From the NCBI GenBank assembly GCA_964346395.1, contig CAYFUT010000008.1:1-64000 (forward strand): a stretch of DNA of 64,000 bases. Reading direction: 5' to 3'. Position numbers and translations under genes: made by a program. Source of the DNA: CAYFUT01 sp964346395 (GTDB lineage Bacteria; Bacillota; Halanaerobiia; Halobacteroidales; Halobacteroidaceae). The notes below the pieces were generated by a model that was not told the origin of the DNA, made no database searches, and saw only the letters and a list, made by a program, of their open reading frames with translations. Below, one piece after another: positions 41,519 through 50,223 of the stretch. Position 1 is the stretch's first letter. Each line of letters begins with the position of its first letter.

Positions 41519-42886
41519 CTAAAAATAACTTTCAATATTTCTTTTTGTCGGCAAAGAAAAGATAATCAACCGATCACCCTGCTCAAGCTTAGTTTCGCCT
41601 CCCGGAATTATTATCTCTTTCTGTCGGTGAATCAGTCCAATTAGTATATTGGCCGGTAAATTTAAATTTTTAATTGTTTGACGCTTACGCTGTTTAACTT
41701 TTATCTCTTTCACTTTTATCTGCCCGGCAAATACTGTATTTTCTTCAACTTGTCCGCGGTGTAAATAATCTAAAATAGTATCTACAGCCAGCAGAGCAGG
41801 ACTAATAATATGGTCAACAGGTAATAAATCATGTAACGAACTATAACTAATATCTGAAACCACAGCCACAGTTGATTTTACACCTAAATTATCAGCCAGA
41901 TTAGCCATTAATAGATTCGCTTCATCATCCTCAGTACTGGCTACAAAAGTATCTGCCTTCGTAATTCCTTCTTCCTTTAACAAATCCAAATCAGTACCAG
42001 TTCCATTTAAAACTAGTACATCAGACAGCTGCTCTACTATTTCTGCACATTTTTCTTTATCTTTTTCAATTAAGGTTATAACTGCTTCCTGACCGCAACT
42101 TTGCGCCAACTGATAATTTATTTCTCCTCCCCCTACCAAAAACAATTTGTTTTTCTGTTGACTAGAACCATACTTGATCAGTTTTCCTAACTTCCCTTTT
42201 AGAGTCTGCTTGGAAATAATATATAAGACATCCCCAGGATACAACTTATCATTTCCCTCAGGAATAATAGCCCGACCTTTCCTCAATACTGCCAACAACA
42301 AAGTATCTTCGTCAAGCTCTAGTTCGCTTACCAGTTGATAAACAAAATCACTTTGATGCGATACTCTAAATTTTGAAATATTAATCTTCTTCCCCAAAAC
42401 TTCCTTCAATTCCGGGCCAACTCCCGGCCTAATCAGTTCTTTAATCTGTTTTACAGTCATCATAAAAGGATTCAGTATTAAGTCCAGTTTTAAATTATCA
42501 AGCTGAAGTTGGTGGTCAAATAATTGTCTATCCTTGATCTGCACTACTACCCGGTCAACCCCTAACTCTCGGGCATAAATCCCGGTTAGTAAATTATACT
42601 GGTCATTATTAGTAATCGCAATTACTAGATCTGTATTGCTAACTCCAGCCTGCCGCAATAAATCAAGATTAGTTCCCCGTCCCTGCAGCACTAAGGCATC
42701 CAATCGCTCTTGAATCTGTTTGACTTGAGCACTTTCATCAGCAATAATAACTATATTTTGACCTAATTGAGTTAATCGTTCTGCTAGCTGAATACTAACT
42801 TCGTTGCCGCCGACAATTATAGTCTGCGTTACCGGACTATTAAAACCATCAGCAGTCCGCTTTATCTTACTCATCATACTTTTCAT
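41519..42886 (-). CDS. trkA: Trk potassium uptake regulatory protein TrkA
   Basis: A 455-residue cytoplasmic regulator made of two tandem RCK units, each a TrkA-N nucleotide-binding domain plus a TrkA-C domain. The first Rossmann motif is IIVGGNEVSIQLAERL (near 20), the second LFLVGGGEINYQLAQ (near 240), and conserved acidic residues follow each. It binds NAD(H) and gates TrkH. The ATG at 42886 lies 11 bases past AGGAGG. In-frame GTG codons further upstream overlap that site. Confidence 0.93.
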   Translation of the reverse strand: MKSMMSKIKRTADGFNSPVTQTIIVGGNEVSIQLAERLTQLGQNIVIIADESAQVKQIQERLDALVLQGRGTNLDLLRQAGVSNTDLVIAITNNDQYNLLTGIYARELGVDRVVVQIKDRQLFDHQLQLDNLKLDLILNPFMMTVKQIKELIRPGVGPELKEVLGKKINISKFRVSHQSDFVYQLVSELELDEDTLLLAVLRKGRAIIPEGNDKLYPGDVLYIISKQTLKGKLGKLIKYGSSQQKNKLFLVGGGEINYQLAQSCGQEAVITLIEKDKEKCAEIVEQLSDVLVLNGTGTDLDLLKEEGITKADTFVASTEDDEANLLMANLADNLGVKSTVAVVSDISYSSLHDLLPVDHIISPALLAVDTILDYLHRGQVEENTVFAGQIKVKEIKVKQRKRQTIKNLNLPANILIGLIHRQKEIIIPGGETKLEQGDRLIIFSLPTKRNIESYF

Positions 42887-42958
42887 TCTCTGCCCCACCT
42901 CCTAGCTAACACTATTATCAATTTATTCAAATTTAAACTAGAAAATAACGTCTAGATA

Positions 42959-42984
42959 ATAAAAAAGCCGCTTAATAGCGGCTT
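42959..42984 (-). terminator. Terminator upstream of trkA, facing the minus strand
   Basis: AAGCCGCT (42965-42972) and AGCGGCTT (42977-42984) with loop TAAT. A run of T residues follows on the minus strand. It would end transcripts coming from the 43.2-53.6 kb locus. Confidence 0.85.
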
Positions 42985-43195
42985 AATCTAAGTTTAAGGT
43001 TGAGTTTGAGTCAATCATAAAGTCCACTTCACCACAAGTTATTCCCAATAGCTAAAAAATAAGTTTTTAAAAAATAAAAACCGTCCCCCACAGTTTGACT
43101 TTCTTTTTTTAATTTTCATATATTTTACGTTCTCTGTTCTCTGTTTTTCATTTATCATTTATCATTTATCATTTATCATTTTTCATTCTCAATTC
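42985..43195. other. Gene-free stretch with low-complexity repeats
   Basis: No gene is seen. A word of the AAGTTTGAG family (AAGTTTAAGGTTGAGTTTGAG) is at about 42993-43013. The tract 43141-43205 is listed separately. Confidence 0.6.
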
Positions 43196-43205
43196 TCAAT
43201 TCTCC
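43141..43205. repeat. Low-complexity CATTTATCATT / CATTCTCAATT tract
   Basis: Four tandem ATCATTT words followed by CATTCTCAATTCTCAATTCTCC. It supplies the last codons and the stop of the partial gene at 43196, and resembles the tract at 17916-17975. Confidence 0.7.
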
Positions 43206-43501
43206 ATTTTTAACAGCCATTCAATCCCGCGGAAGGTACCCTCGTGGAATAATAATCCAACATGATCTGCTTCTACAGCTAATCGAAAGCCGAAATGTTG
43301 CGTATTAGTCACCACCTGACCAAAATTATCTACTGCTGCCTCTGTTTCATAGGGAATTGCTGACTTCAACTTAACATAACCCGGCCCGCAGGAGTCAGTT
43401 CCCTTCGGCTCAACTCCTCTGACTATACCGGGCTTGACGGCACCAATCACTCCCCACTTTTTATCTTGAGCCCTGCTTAAAGCCTGCCACTTTCGATTCA
43501 A
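43196..43501 (-). CDS. Partial unknown gene, cut by an assembly gap
   Basis: Only the last 100 or so codons are present; the frame is open into the N-gap, so the upstream end is missing. I do not recognise the protein. It is soluble, Gly/Val-rich and beta-like, with one Cys (GTDSCGPGYVKL). The final Met-Glu-Asn and TGA come from the low-complexity repeat, which suggests the repeat inserted at the 3-prime end and replaced the natural C-terminus. It would be the last gene of locus 2 if nothing else is hidden in the gap. Confidence 0.6.
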   Translation of the reverse strand: MNRKWQALSRAQDKKWGVIGAVKPGIVRGVEPKGTDSCGPGYVKLKSAIPYETEAAVDNFGQVVTNTQHFGFRLAVEADHVGLLFHEGTFRGIEWLLKMEN

Positions 43502-43502
43502 C

Positions 43503-43602
43503 NNNNNNNNNNNNNNNNNNNNNNNNNNNNNNNNNNNNNNNNNNNNNNNNNNNNNNNNNNNNNNNNNNNNNNNNNNNNNNNNNNNNNNNNNNNNNNNNNN
43601 NN
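43503..43602. other. Assembly gap (100 N)
   Basis: A 100-N unknown-size gap just after the stop of the GH65 gene and inside the partial gene at 43196. More genes may be missing. Confidence 0.9.
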
Positions 43603-43603
43603 T

Positions 43604-45946
43604 TTAAGTTAAAGCCTTAGTTATCTGCTCTCCAGGCGCCAAACTGATAGTAGACTGATAATGTTCAAAACTTAATTCTGCTCCTGATAGTAATTTATAG
43701 GTTACAGCATCTGGCTGAACCGTTACCTGCAGCTTACGCCCCTGAAAGTTAACTTTAAATTCATATTCATCCCACTTTTCCGGCAAATAAGGTTCAAAAC
43801 TCAATTCTCCATCATAAACCCTCATGCCGCCAAAACCATTGACCAGACACATCCAGGCCCCAGCCATCGCAGCAGTATGTACTCCGTGTTGAGTATTATT
43901 ATGATAATTATCCAAGTCCATCCGAGCGGTTTCCATAAAGTATTCATAGGCCTTATCTCGATAGCCAAGCTCCGCTGCTAAAATACTGTAAATGCAAGAG
44001 GATAAGGAAGAATCATGAGTAGTAATCCGCTCGTAATAATCAAAGTCCCGCCTTTTTTCTTCCCGACTAAACCTATCTCCTAATAAAAATAACGCCAGCA
44101 CTGTATCAGCCTGCTTGCAGACCTGATATCTATAGATTACTAGCGGATGATAATTTAACAATAGCGGATAATCTTCTTCCGGGGTATTCTCAAAGTCCCA
44201 CACTTCCTTTTCTAAAAAACTGTCATCCTGCGGGTGAATTCCCAATTCTTCATCATACGGCAGGTACATATTCTCAGCTGCCCTGCACCAGGCTTCAATT
44301 TCTTCCCGCTGTAAACCTATTTTTTCTGCTAATTCCTGATAAGTAGCATTATATTCCGTCCTTAACTTTTCACCCATCTCAGCTGCATACTCCAAATGCA
44401 TCTGCGCCATATAATTAGTATAGCAGTTATTATTCACTAGGGCTGTATATTCATCCGGGCCGGTAACTTCATTAATACAGAATTGATTATCCTTTTTAGG
44501 AATATAGTCTCCTAGATCTACCCACAAGCGGGCTGTTTCAAATAGCATTTCCGCCCCATAATTTAGGAAAAAGTCCATATCTTCTGTTGCTTCCAGATAC
44601 TCCCTTAAAGCATAAATAATATCGGCATTGATATGATATTGGGCAGTACTCGCCGGATAATAAGCAGAACATTCTTCGCCCCCGATAGTCCGCCAGGGAT
44701 AGAGGGCTCCTTTCTCATGCGCCATTGTCCGTGCTCTACTTCGCGCCTGATCCAAAGTATTATATCTATACTTTAATAACTTGCGGCTGATTTCTGGTTT
44801 ATTATATAAAAAGAAAGGTAAAATATAAGTCTCCGTATCCCAAAAATAATGTCCTTCATACCCTTCGCCCGTCAAACCTTTAGCCGCTATATTGGTCTGC
44901 CCATCTTTTCCTACTGACTGCAGCAAATGAAAGGCATTAAACCTAACCCCCTGCTGTAAAGCCCGATCGCCTTTAATTTTTATATCTGCCTGCTGCCAAA
45001 ATTGATTTAAGTATTCTTCTTGCTGCGCTAAATAATAGTCAAATCCCTGCTGCTGAGCTTCCGTTAAATTCTCTTCGGCTCTACTTAACAATTCATCCTG
45101 TGAACAGTCCAGCGAAGTATAATAAGTTATGTATTTAGTCAAACAAAGTTCATGATTCCGTTCCGCTTCTATTAGATACTTAGTCTGCACCCGCTGCTCA
45201 GATTGATCAGCCGCTAATTTAAATTTATTTTCCGTCTGCAGCTTATTTTTCATTCCGCAGACTAAAGCCAATTCTGTATTAGTTGTCTGCTGTAATAAAG
45301 CACTAAACCCAGCTTCCTGCTTCTTTTCTAACAGCTGCAAAGTCTGACCCTGTAAAGGAGAACCAACCCGCGGGTCTCCTTCCTGCTCCTGGTTAATAAC
45401 TGCTCCTTCTAAAGCAGACACTAAAGTAATCTCTCCACTAAAATTAAGCGGAGTTACTTGATAATTAATGGCTGCTAAATGTTGATTAGTAAAGGAAATC
45501 AGTCGCTCAATCTCTACTTTAACCCGTTTTCCCGCCGGAGACTCCCAGGTTACTTCCCGGATCAGCAGCCCCTTGTTCATATCTAAAGTCCGCTGATAAT
45601 CAATTAAATTCCCCTCACGCATATTAAATTCTTCTGCCCCTAAATACAGTTTAACAATCTTACTATCAGTTACATTCAGCATCACCTGAGTATGTTCCGG
45701 ATAGCCGTAGGCCTTTTCCCCATAATGAATCGGTTCCTCTTCAAAAAAACCGTTGATATAAACTCCCCGCAGCGAATTATTCGCCGGCCAATCATAATTT
45801 TCCTCAAAATTTCCCCGCATTCCCAAATAACCATTACCTAACGTAAAAATAGTCTCATCCCGATAGTTAGTCTCCGGGTTGAACTCGTTCTCTTCAATCT
45901 TCCACTCGTGATAAGGATATATAACTTCTCCATTATTAGCAGACAT
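43604..45946 (-). CDS. GH65 disaccharide phosphorylase (paralogue A)
   Basis: A 780-residue cytoplasmic enzyme of glycoside hydrolase family 65, which splits alpha-glucosyl disaccharides (maltose, trehalose, kojibiose or nigerose) with phosphate to give beta-glucose-1-phosphate. Three regions are visible: the N-terminal beta-sandwich (WKIEENEFNPETNYRDETIF, TLGNGYLGMRG), the (alpha/alpha)6 barrel with GHYFWDTETYILPFFLY, and the catalytic acid E499 in VTGPDEYTALVNNN. The phosphate-binding HDSSLSSCIYSILAAELG lies near residue 650. Substrate cannot be decided by eye. The ATG at 45946 follows AAAGGAGGCAGAAAAA. Together with the other GH65 gene and beta-phosphoglucomutase it makes a complete phosphorolytic route. 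Confidence 0.93.
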   Translation of the reverse strand: MSANNGEVIYPYHEWKIEENEFNPETNYRDETIFTLGNGYLGMRGNFEENYDWPANNSLRGVYINGFFEEEPIHYGEKAYGYPEHTQVMLNVTDSKIVKLYLGAEEFNMREGNLIDYQRTLDMNKGLLIREVTWESPAGKRVKVEIERLISFTNQHLAAINYQVTPLNFSGEITLVSALEGAVINQEQEGDPRVGSPLQGQTLQLLEKKQEAGFSALLQQTTNTELALVCGMKNKLQTENKFKLAADQSEQRVQTKYLIEAERNHELCLTKYITYYTSLDCSQDELLSRAEENLTEAQQQGFDYYLAQQEEYLNQFWQQADIKIKGDRALQQGVRFNAFHLLQSVGKDGQTNIAAKGLTGEGYEGHYFWDTETYILPFFLYNKPEISRKLLKYRYNTLDQARSRARTMAHEKGALYPWRTIGGEECSAYYPASTAQYHINADIIYALREYLEATEDMDFFLNYGAEMLFETARLWVDLGDYIPKKDNQFCINEVTGPDEYTALVNNNCYTNYMAQMHLEYAAEMGEKLRTEYNATYQELAEKIGLQREEIEAWCRAAENMYLPYDEELGIHPQDDSFLEKEVWDFENTPEEDYPLLLNYHPLVIYRYQVCKQADTVLALFLLGDRFSREEKRRDFDYYERITTHDSSLSSCIYSILAAELGYRDKAYEYFMETARMDLDNYHNNTQHGVHTAAMAGAWMCLVNGFGGMRVYDGELSFEPYLPEKWDEYEFKVNFQGRKLQVTVQPDAVTYKLLSGAELSFEHYQSTISLAPGEQITKALT

Positions 45947-45989
45947 TTTTTCTGCCTCCTTTGCCCCATCCAATAATAAATTGAATATA

Positions 45990-46997
45990 TTAAGTAGATT
46001 CTCTGATTAGTTTTTCTATCGGTAGCACCTTTTGCTTTTCTACTACTTGGTCTCCAGTAATTAATTTAATTATAGTTTCACAGGCCTCCACTCCCAATTG
46101 ATAAATGGGCTGGCGCATAGTACTTAATTGAGGATCTATATAAGCTCCCAGATCAATTCCATCAAACCCCATTACTGCACATTCTTCGGGCACCTTAATT
46201 CCAGCTTCTTTTAAAGCCTTTATTGCCCCCATAGCCATGGCATCATTGATTACAAACACTGCCGTAAAAGAAACCGATCTCCCCAGTAAAACTTTCATTG
46301 CTTGATAACCGCTATCTCTAGTAAAATCTCCGCGAGCAATCAAATTTTGTTTGAAATTAAGGTTGTTATCAGCCAAAGCCTGTCTATATCCTTCCTGCCG
46401 CAGATGACTAGCCACAAAATCTACATCCCCAGATATGCAGGCGATTTCAGTATGGCCCTGATTGATCAGATACTCAGCAGCTTCATAGGCTCCACCTACA
46501 TTATCGCCATCTACCCAAGCTACCTGTTCATCGGAAAAGGTCCGCCCTAAAAAAACAAAGGGAATATTTTTATTTCGTAAATATTCAATCCGAAAATCAT
46601 CAATTTTAGGATTGACTACAATCATGCCGTCAATTCGGTTGAAATTAATTGCTTCTTCATATAGTTTACGAACACTATCATCCTTAATCGTAGGTAAAGA
46701 AACACTAAAATCATAGGTAGCTGCTTTATTACCTACCCCGTGTAAAAATTCCAGGAAAAAAGGATCTGTTATATTTCGGGGCGGCCCGGGAATCGCTAAC
46801 CCAATAGTATGCGACAGATCGCGTGCTAATCCGCGGGCTACGGTATGCGGCTGATAATTATATTTACGGACTACCTCCATTACCTGCTCCCTAGTTTCTT
46901 CACTCACATAGGAATCTTCATTTATCACCCGCGAAACAGTAGCTTTTGACACCCCAGCTTCCTCCGCTATATCCTCCATGGTGACTTCTTCCTCCAT
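45990..46997 (-). CDS. LacI-family transcriptional regulator of locus 2
   Basis: A 335-residue LacI/GalR regulator. The helix-turn-helix is at about 7-30 (MEDIAEEAGVSKATVSRVIN), followed by the hinge YQPHTVARGLA and a sugar-sensing core (HTIGLAIPGPP, GMIVVNPK, VMGFDGIDLGAYIDP). It sits between the two GH65 genes. Its recognition helix (SKATVSRV) differs from that of locus 1 (GIGTVSRV), consistent with different operators. Likely targets are the TGTAAMC-GRTTNCA sites at 49436, 53870, 54051 and 55839. The start follows GGAGGAGGTGGAATA. Confidence 0.92.
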   Translation of the reverse strand: MEEEVTMEDIAEEAGVSKATVSRVINEDSYVSEETREQVMEVVRKYNYQPHTVARGLARDLSHTIGLAIPGPPRNITDPFFLEFLHGVGNKAATYDFSVSLPTIKDDSVRKLYEEAINFNRIDGMIVVNPKIDDFRIEYLRNKNIPFVFLGRTFSDEQVAWVDGDNVGGAYEAAEYLINQGHTEIACISGDVDFVASHLRQEGYRQALADNNLNFKQNLIARGDFTRDSGYQAMKVLLGRSVSFTAVFVINDAMAMGAIKALKEAGIKVPEECAVMGFDGIDLGAYIDPQLSTMRQPIYQLGVEACETIIKLITGDQVVEKQKVLPIEKLIREST

Positions 46998-47064
46998 TAT
47001 TCCACCTCCTCCACCACTAGAGATAGCAACTTATAATTCTTTAATTATAAATATTAATTTAAAC

Positions 47065-49377
47065 TTATAATTGAAAACTTTCTTTTTCTCCCGGAGCAGC
47101 TGTTTTTGTTTCTTCTTTCACTTTAATAGACACTGCTGCTTGATTCGTTTCTCCGGCTTCTACTACCAAGCTATCCTCACGTAGAGTAATAGTCAAGTCT
47201 TGTGAGTGATAGCAGAAATTAAAGCTGACTTCTTCCCAGGCAGTAGGCAATTGAGGATTAAATTCTACTACTTCTTCGTTCAGTTCTAACCCGGCAAATC
47301 CCTGGACAATCATCTTCCAGGCACCTCCGCACGCTGCTGTATGAAGTCCGCCGATAAAAGTTCCGCCGTGAATTGCTTTATTGGTATTATATAGATCCAC
47401 CGTACAGGACTCCATAAAGTAGTCATAGGCTTCTTCCCTATAACCCACTTTACTGGCTACAATAGAATGGGCAGACGGACTCAGCGAAGAACCATGTTCA
47501 CAGCGCGGTTCATAATAATTATAGTTGGCCCGCATTACTTCTTGATCAAATCTATCCTGCATGCAGAAAAGCTGCAACACATCCGCCTGCTTTGCAACTT
47601 GAGTTCGGGTAGCAACTCCTACCGGCCACCCTAAATACTCCTCCGGATCCTGCAAGCGGGCTTCTACCTCTTCCGGCGTTGCATCTTCTAACTCAAAAAA
47701 CCCGTCAAACTGTTCAATCAACAGGCTTTCTTCATCAGGCTGAGGTAAATACATCAGTTCGGCCATCTCTTCCCAATTGTTGATCTCTTCTGTTCCCAGC
47801 TCTAATCGGTCGCATAATGCAGCTAGCTGTTCCGGATCTTCTTCCTGCAGCTGCTCGTATATGGTAACTGCTTTGTCCAATACATACTGGGCTTGATAAT
47901 TGGTAAATGCATTATTATCTACATTTTCGTGGTACTCATCAGGACCTAGAACTCTAATTATTTCATACCGGTTCTTATCTTTTTTAAAGTAAGCATGAGA
48001 AACTAAAAATTGAGCAATTTCAAAGACCATTTCGGCTCCATAATCAACAATAAACTCCCAATCACCAGTAGCTTGATAATAATGCCAGACGGCATAAGCA
48101 ATATCAGGCGAAATGTGAATTTGCCAATCATTAAAGTGATTTCTGATTTTCCGCCCGGTCAATACATTTTTAAAAAAGAAGTCAGGACATAATTCTTGCC
48201 CCGTTTTCCCGCTAATCCAGGGATAATAAGCCCCATAATAGCCTAAATCTGCTGCCTTTTCGCGCGCTCCATCTAACGTATGATATCTATACTTCAATAT
48301 GTTTTTAGCAATTTCCGGCTGAGTATATAAAAACATCGGCATATTAAAGATTTCTTGGTCCCAGAAAGCTGCTCCCTGATAAGCCTGACAGGATAAACCG
48401 CGGGCTCCAATCGGCAGCCGTTCACTATGGGCCGGCGTACAAATTATATTATGATATAGATTAAACCTAAGTACTGTCTGGGCTTCCAGATCTCCTTCAA
48501 TCTGAATATCCGATACTCCCCATAATTCTTCCCACTGCTGCTGGTGATCTTCCTTTAACTGCTGATAACCCAGTTTTAAGCCATTATCCACATCATTTTG
48601 CGCTTGCACCAGCGGATTATCTACATCATTACTGCTGTAAATACTGACCACCTTGCGCAGCACAACTTCTTCTCCTGCTTCTAAATCAAAGGTTAACCGG
48701 CGGTAAATTTCCTCTTCTCTTTCTTCTATTTCTTCAGCTGTCGGTTCTCCTTCTAAAATATCAATTCCCTCTGCCACATCTACGTTAATTTCAGCTTCCA
48801 CCGTGGTTGTTTCAACTGCTAATAACCCGTCTTTTTCCGCTAAATCATACTCTTGAAAGTGTTTCCCATTCAAATCCCAAACTTGACCGTCAATTCCAGT
48901 TACTACTTCTACCTGTCCGGCTTCATCCAGACTAAATTTATACTCCATAGCTAACAGGTGCCGGTTATCGTAGCTAGCAAACTTTTCTACCTCTAAATCA
49001 ACCTCTGCTCCTGACTCTGCCTGCCAGGTGGTATGCCGCTTATACAGAGCTGATTTTAAATCCAGTTCTTGTTTATAATCTTTAACTTGACTAGCAAAAA
49101 CAGATAATTCCTCGCCCTCAAATATTAGCTTAGTAAATAATCCATTAGGAGCATTACATAATTCTTTCCACTTTCCATCAGCTTTATCATACGTATCAGT
49201 AACAATACAGCCTACATATTCGTCGGCTCCCCATTCAGCCAGAGTACCGCGATACCCCAGGTACCCGTTCCCAATCATTAAATTACTGCCTGCTGTTACT
49301 AATTGGTCTTCACTGAAATTGGTTTTGATTATTTCCCATCCTGTTTCAGTCGCTAAATCATTTTTTAACTTCACCAT
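47065..49377 (-). CDS. GH65 disaccharide phosphorylase (paralogue B)
   Basis: A 770-residue second GH65 phosphorylase, divergent from paralogue A. The catalytic acid is E481 in LGPDEYHENVDNNAF. GARGLSCQAYQGAAFWDQEI marks the barrel, and CEHGSSLSPSAHSIVASKVG the phosphate site. Having two GH65 enzymes suggests two different disaccharides (e.g. alpha-1,4 and another linkage) are handled; which is which is unknown. There is an upstream stretch with a LacI-type operator (49436-49449) between it and pgmB. The start is ATG 49377 or the adjacent GTG after AGGGGGGTCA. Confidence 0.93.
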   Translation of the reverse strand: MVKLKNDLATETGWEIIKTNFSEDQLVTAGSNLMIGNGYLGYRGTLAEWGADEYVGCIVTDTYDKADGKWKELCNAPNGLFTKLIFEGEELSVFASQVKDYKQELDLKSALYKRHTTWQAESGAEVDLEVEKFASYDNRHLLAMEYKFSLDEAGQVEVVTGIDGQVWDLNGKHFQEYDLAEKDGLLAVETTTVEAEINVDVAEGIDILEGEPTAEEIEEREEEIYRRLTFDLEAGEEVVLRKVVSIYSSNDVDNPLVQAQNDVDNGLKLGYQQLKEDHQQQWEELWGVSDIQIEGDLEAQTVLRFNLYHNIICTPAHSERLPIGARGLSCQAYQGAAFWDQEIFNMPMFLYTQPEIAKNILKYRYHTLDGAREKAADLGYYGAYYPWISGKTGQELCPDFFFKNVLTGRKIRNHFNDWQIHISPDIAYAVWHYYQATGDWEFIVDYGAEMVFEIAQFLVSHAYFKKDKNRYEIIRVLGPDEYHENVDNNAFTNYQAQYVLDKAVTIYEQLQEEDPEQLAALCDRLELGTEEINNWEEMAELMYLPQPDEESLLIEQFDGFFELEDATPEEVEARLQDPEEYLGWPVGVATRTQVAKQADVLQLFCMQDRFDQEVMRANYNYYEPRCEHGSSLSPSAHSIVASKVGYREEAYDYFMESCTVDLYNTNKAIHGGTFIGGLHTAACGGAWKMIVQGFAGLELNEEVVEFNPQLPTAWEEVSFNFCYHSQDLTITLREDSLVVEAGETNQAAVSIKVKEETKTAAPGEKESFQL

Positions 49378-49435
49378 TGACCCCCCTAAACCTTTCTATT
49401 ATAAGCTTTTACTAATAATTTATCTTTTATAATTC

Positions 49436-49449
49436 TGATACCGGTTACA
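49436..49449. promoter_or_regulatory. LacI-type operator within locus 2
   Basis: TGATACCGGTTACA, a near-palindrome with an ACCGGT centre matching the locus 2 consensus. It lies between pgmB and the GH65 gene, about 60 bases before the GH65 start. An internal promoter box TATAAT (minus strand, near 49400) lies between. Confidence 0.55.
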
Positions 49450-49463
49450 GAAACTCAAAAAAA

Positions 49464-50114
49464 TTAATCAGTTACAATCTGCTCTAAATCCACATCAGCT
49501 GTACTAGCAAATCGATAATCTCCATGGCCTACTCTATCTTTTGGTCCAATACCTACTGCCGTCATTTCCGCTGCCAGAGCCGCATCAATTCCAGCCTCAG
49601 CATCTTCCAGCACTACGCATTCTTCCGGCTTTAAATCTAATTTATCAGCCGTATGTAAGAATATATCAGGAGCTGGTTTGGGATTATCTACACTGTAACC
49701 GTCAGAAATAGTAGCAAACTCATCAGTAATAGCCAAACTCTTAAGCACTCGCATTGTATTCCGGCTGGCAGAAGCAACAGCAATTTTAAAGCCCCGTTCC
49801 TTAATTTCATCCATTAGTTCTCGTGCCCCCGGCAGTAGGTCATCTTCCGTCATCTGCTCCAGCAATTCCTGGTAATAGCCATTCTTGCGATCCATCATTT
49901 CCTGAAACTCTTCTTCTGTATAATCATCTATCTTATCTCCTAACAATAATTCCAAAGAACGACTCCGGGAAACTCCGCGCAGCTGCTCATTATCTTCCCG
50001 AGTAAATTCAATCCCCTCTTCTTCTGCTAACCGCTTCCAACCTTGAAAGTGGTATTCAGCAGTATCGGTAATAACCCCATCTAAATCAAGAATAAAACCT
50101 TTTAGTTCTCCCAT
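49464..50114 (-). CDS. pgmB: Beta-phosphoglucomutase
   Basis: A 216-residue HAD-superfamily mutase that converts beta-glucose-1-phosphate (the product of the GH65 enzymes) to glucose-6-phosphate. The nucleophile Asp10 and acid/base Asp12 are in ILDLDGVITDT. The cap has LRGVSRSRSLELLLG, and the later motifs AVASASRNT and KPAPDIF are present, with EDAEAGIDAA. The ATG at 50114 follows GGGAGGTATTACTG; a longer start at 50135 is unlikely. It is placed between the binding protein and the phosphorylases, so the pathway is complete within the operon. Confidence 0.95.
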   Translation of the reverse strand: MGELKGFILDLDGVITDTAEYHFQGWKRLAEEEGIEFTREDNEQLRGVSRSRSLELLLGDKIDDYTEEEFQEMMDRKNGYYQELLEQMTEDDLLPGARELMDEIKERGFKIAVASASRNTMRVLKSLAITDEFATISDGYSVDNPKPAPDIFLHTADKLDLKPEECVVLEDAEAGIDAALAAEMTAVGIGPKDRVGHGDYRFASTADVDLEQIVTD

Positions 50115-50158
50115 CAGTAATACCTCCCGTGGCATTGTTTGCTTTTTAAAAGATTACC

Positions 50159-50191
50159 ATCCAGCAGCCCGATAAATCCAGGCTGCTGGAT
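50159..50191 (-). promoter_or_regulatory. Intercistronic stem-loop after the locus 2 binding-protein gene
   Basis: ATCCAGCAGCC (50159-50169) and GGCTGCTGGAT (50181-50191) form a perfect 11-bp stem, 33 bases past the binding-protein stop. The T-run is not immediate, so partial termination or 3-prime protection is likely. Same position as the stem-loop at 8484-8520 in locus 1. Confidence 0.65.
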
Positions 50192-50223
50192 GATAACTGC
50201 TTATAAAGTTATAAATTTATTGT

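Noticed and set aside
43141..43205. Possible CRISPR-like array
   Set aside because: The repeated ATCATTT words are 7 bases long and contiguous, with no unique spacers; it is a simple tandem tract.
47065..49377. Naming the GH65 enzymes as maltose, trehalose or kojibiose phosphorylase
   Set aside because: The catalytic Glu and phosphate site define the family but not the disaccharide; the specificity loop cannot be read by eye.
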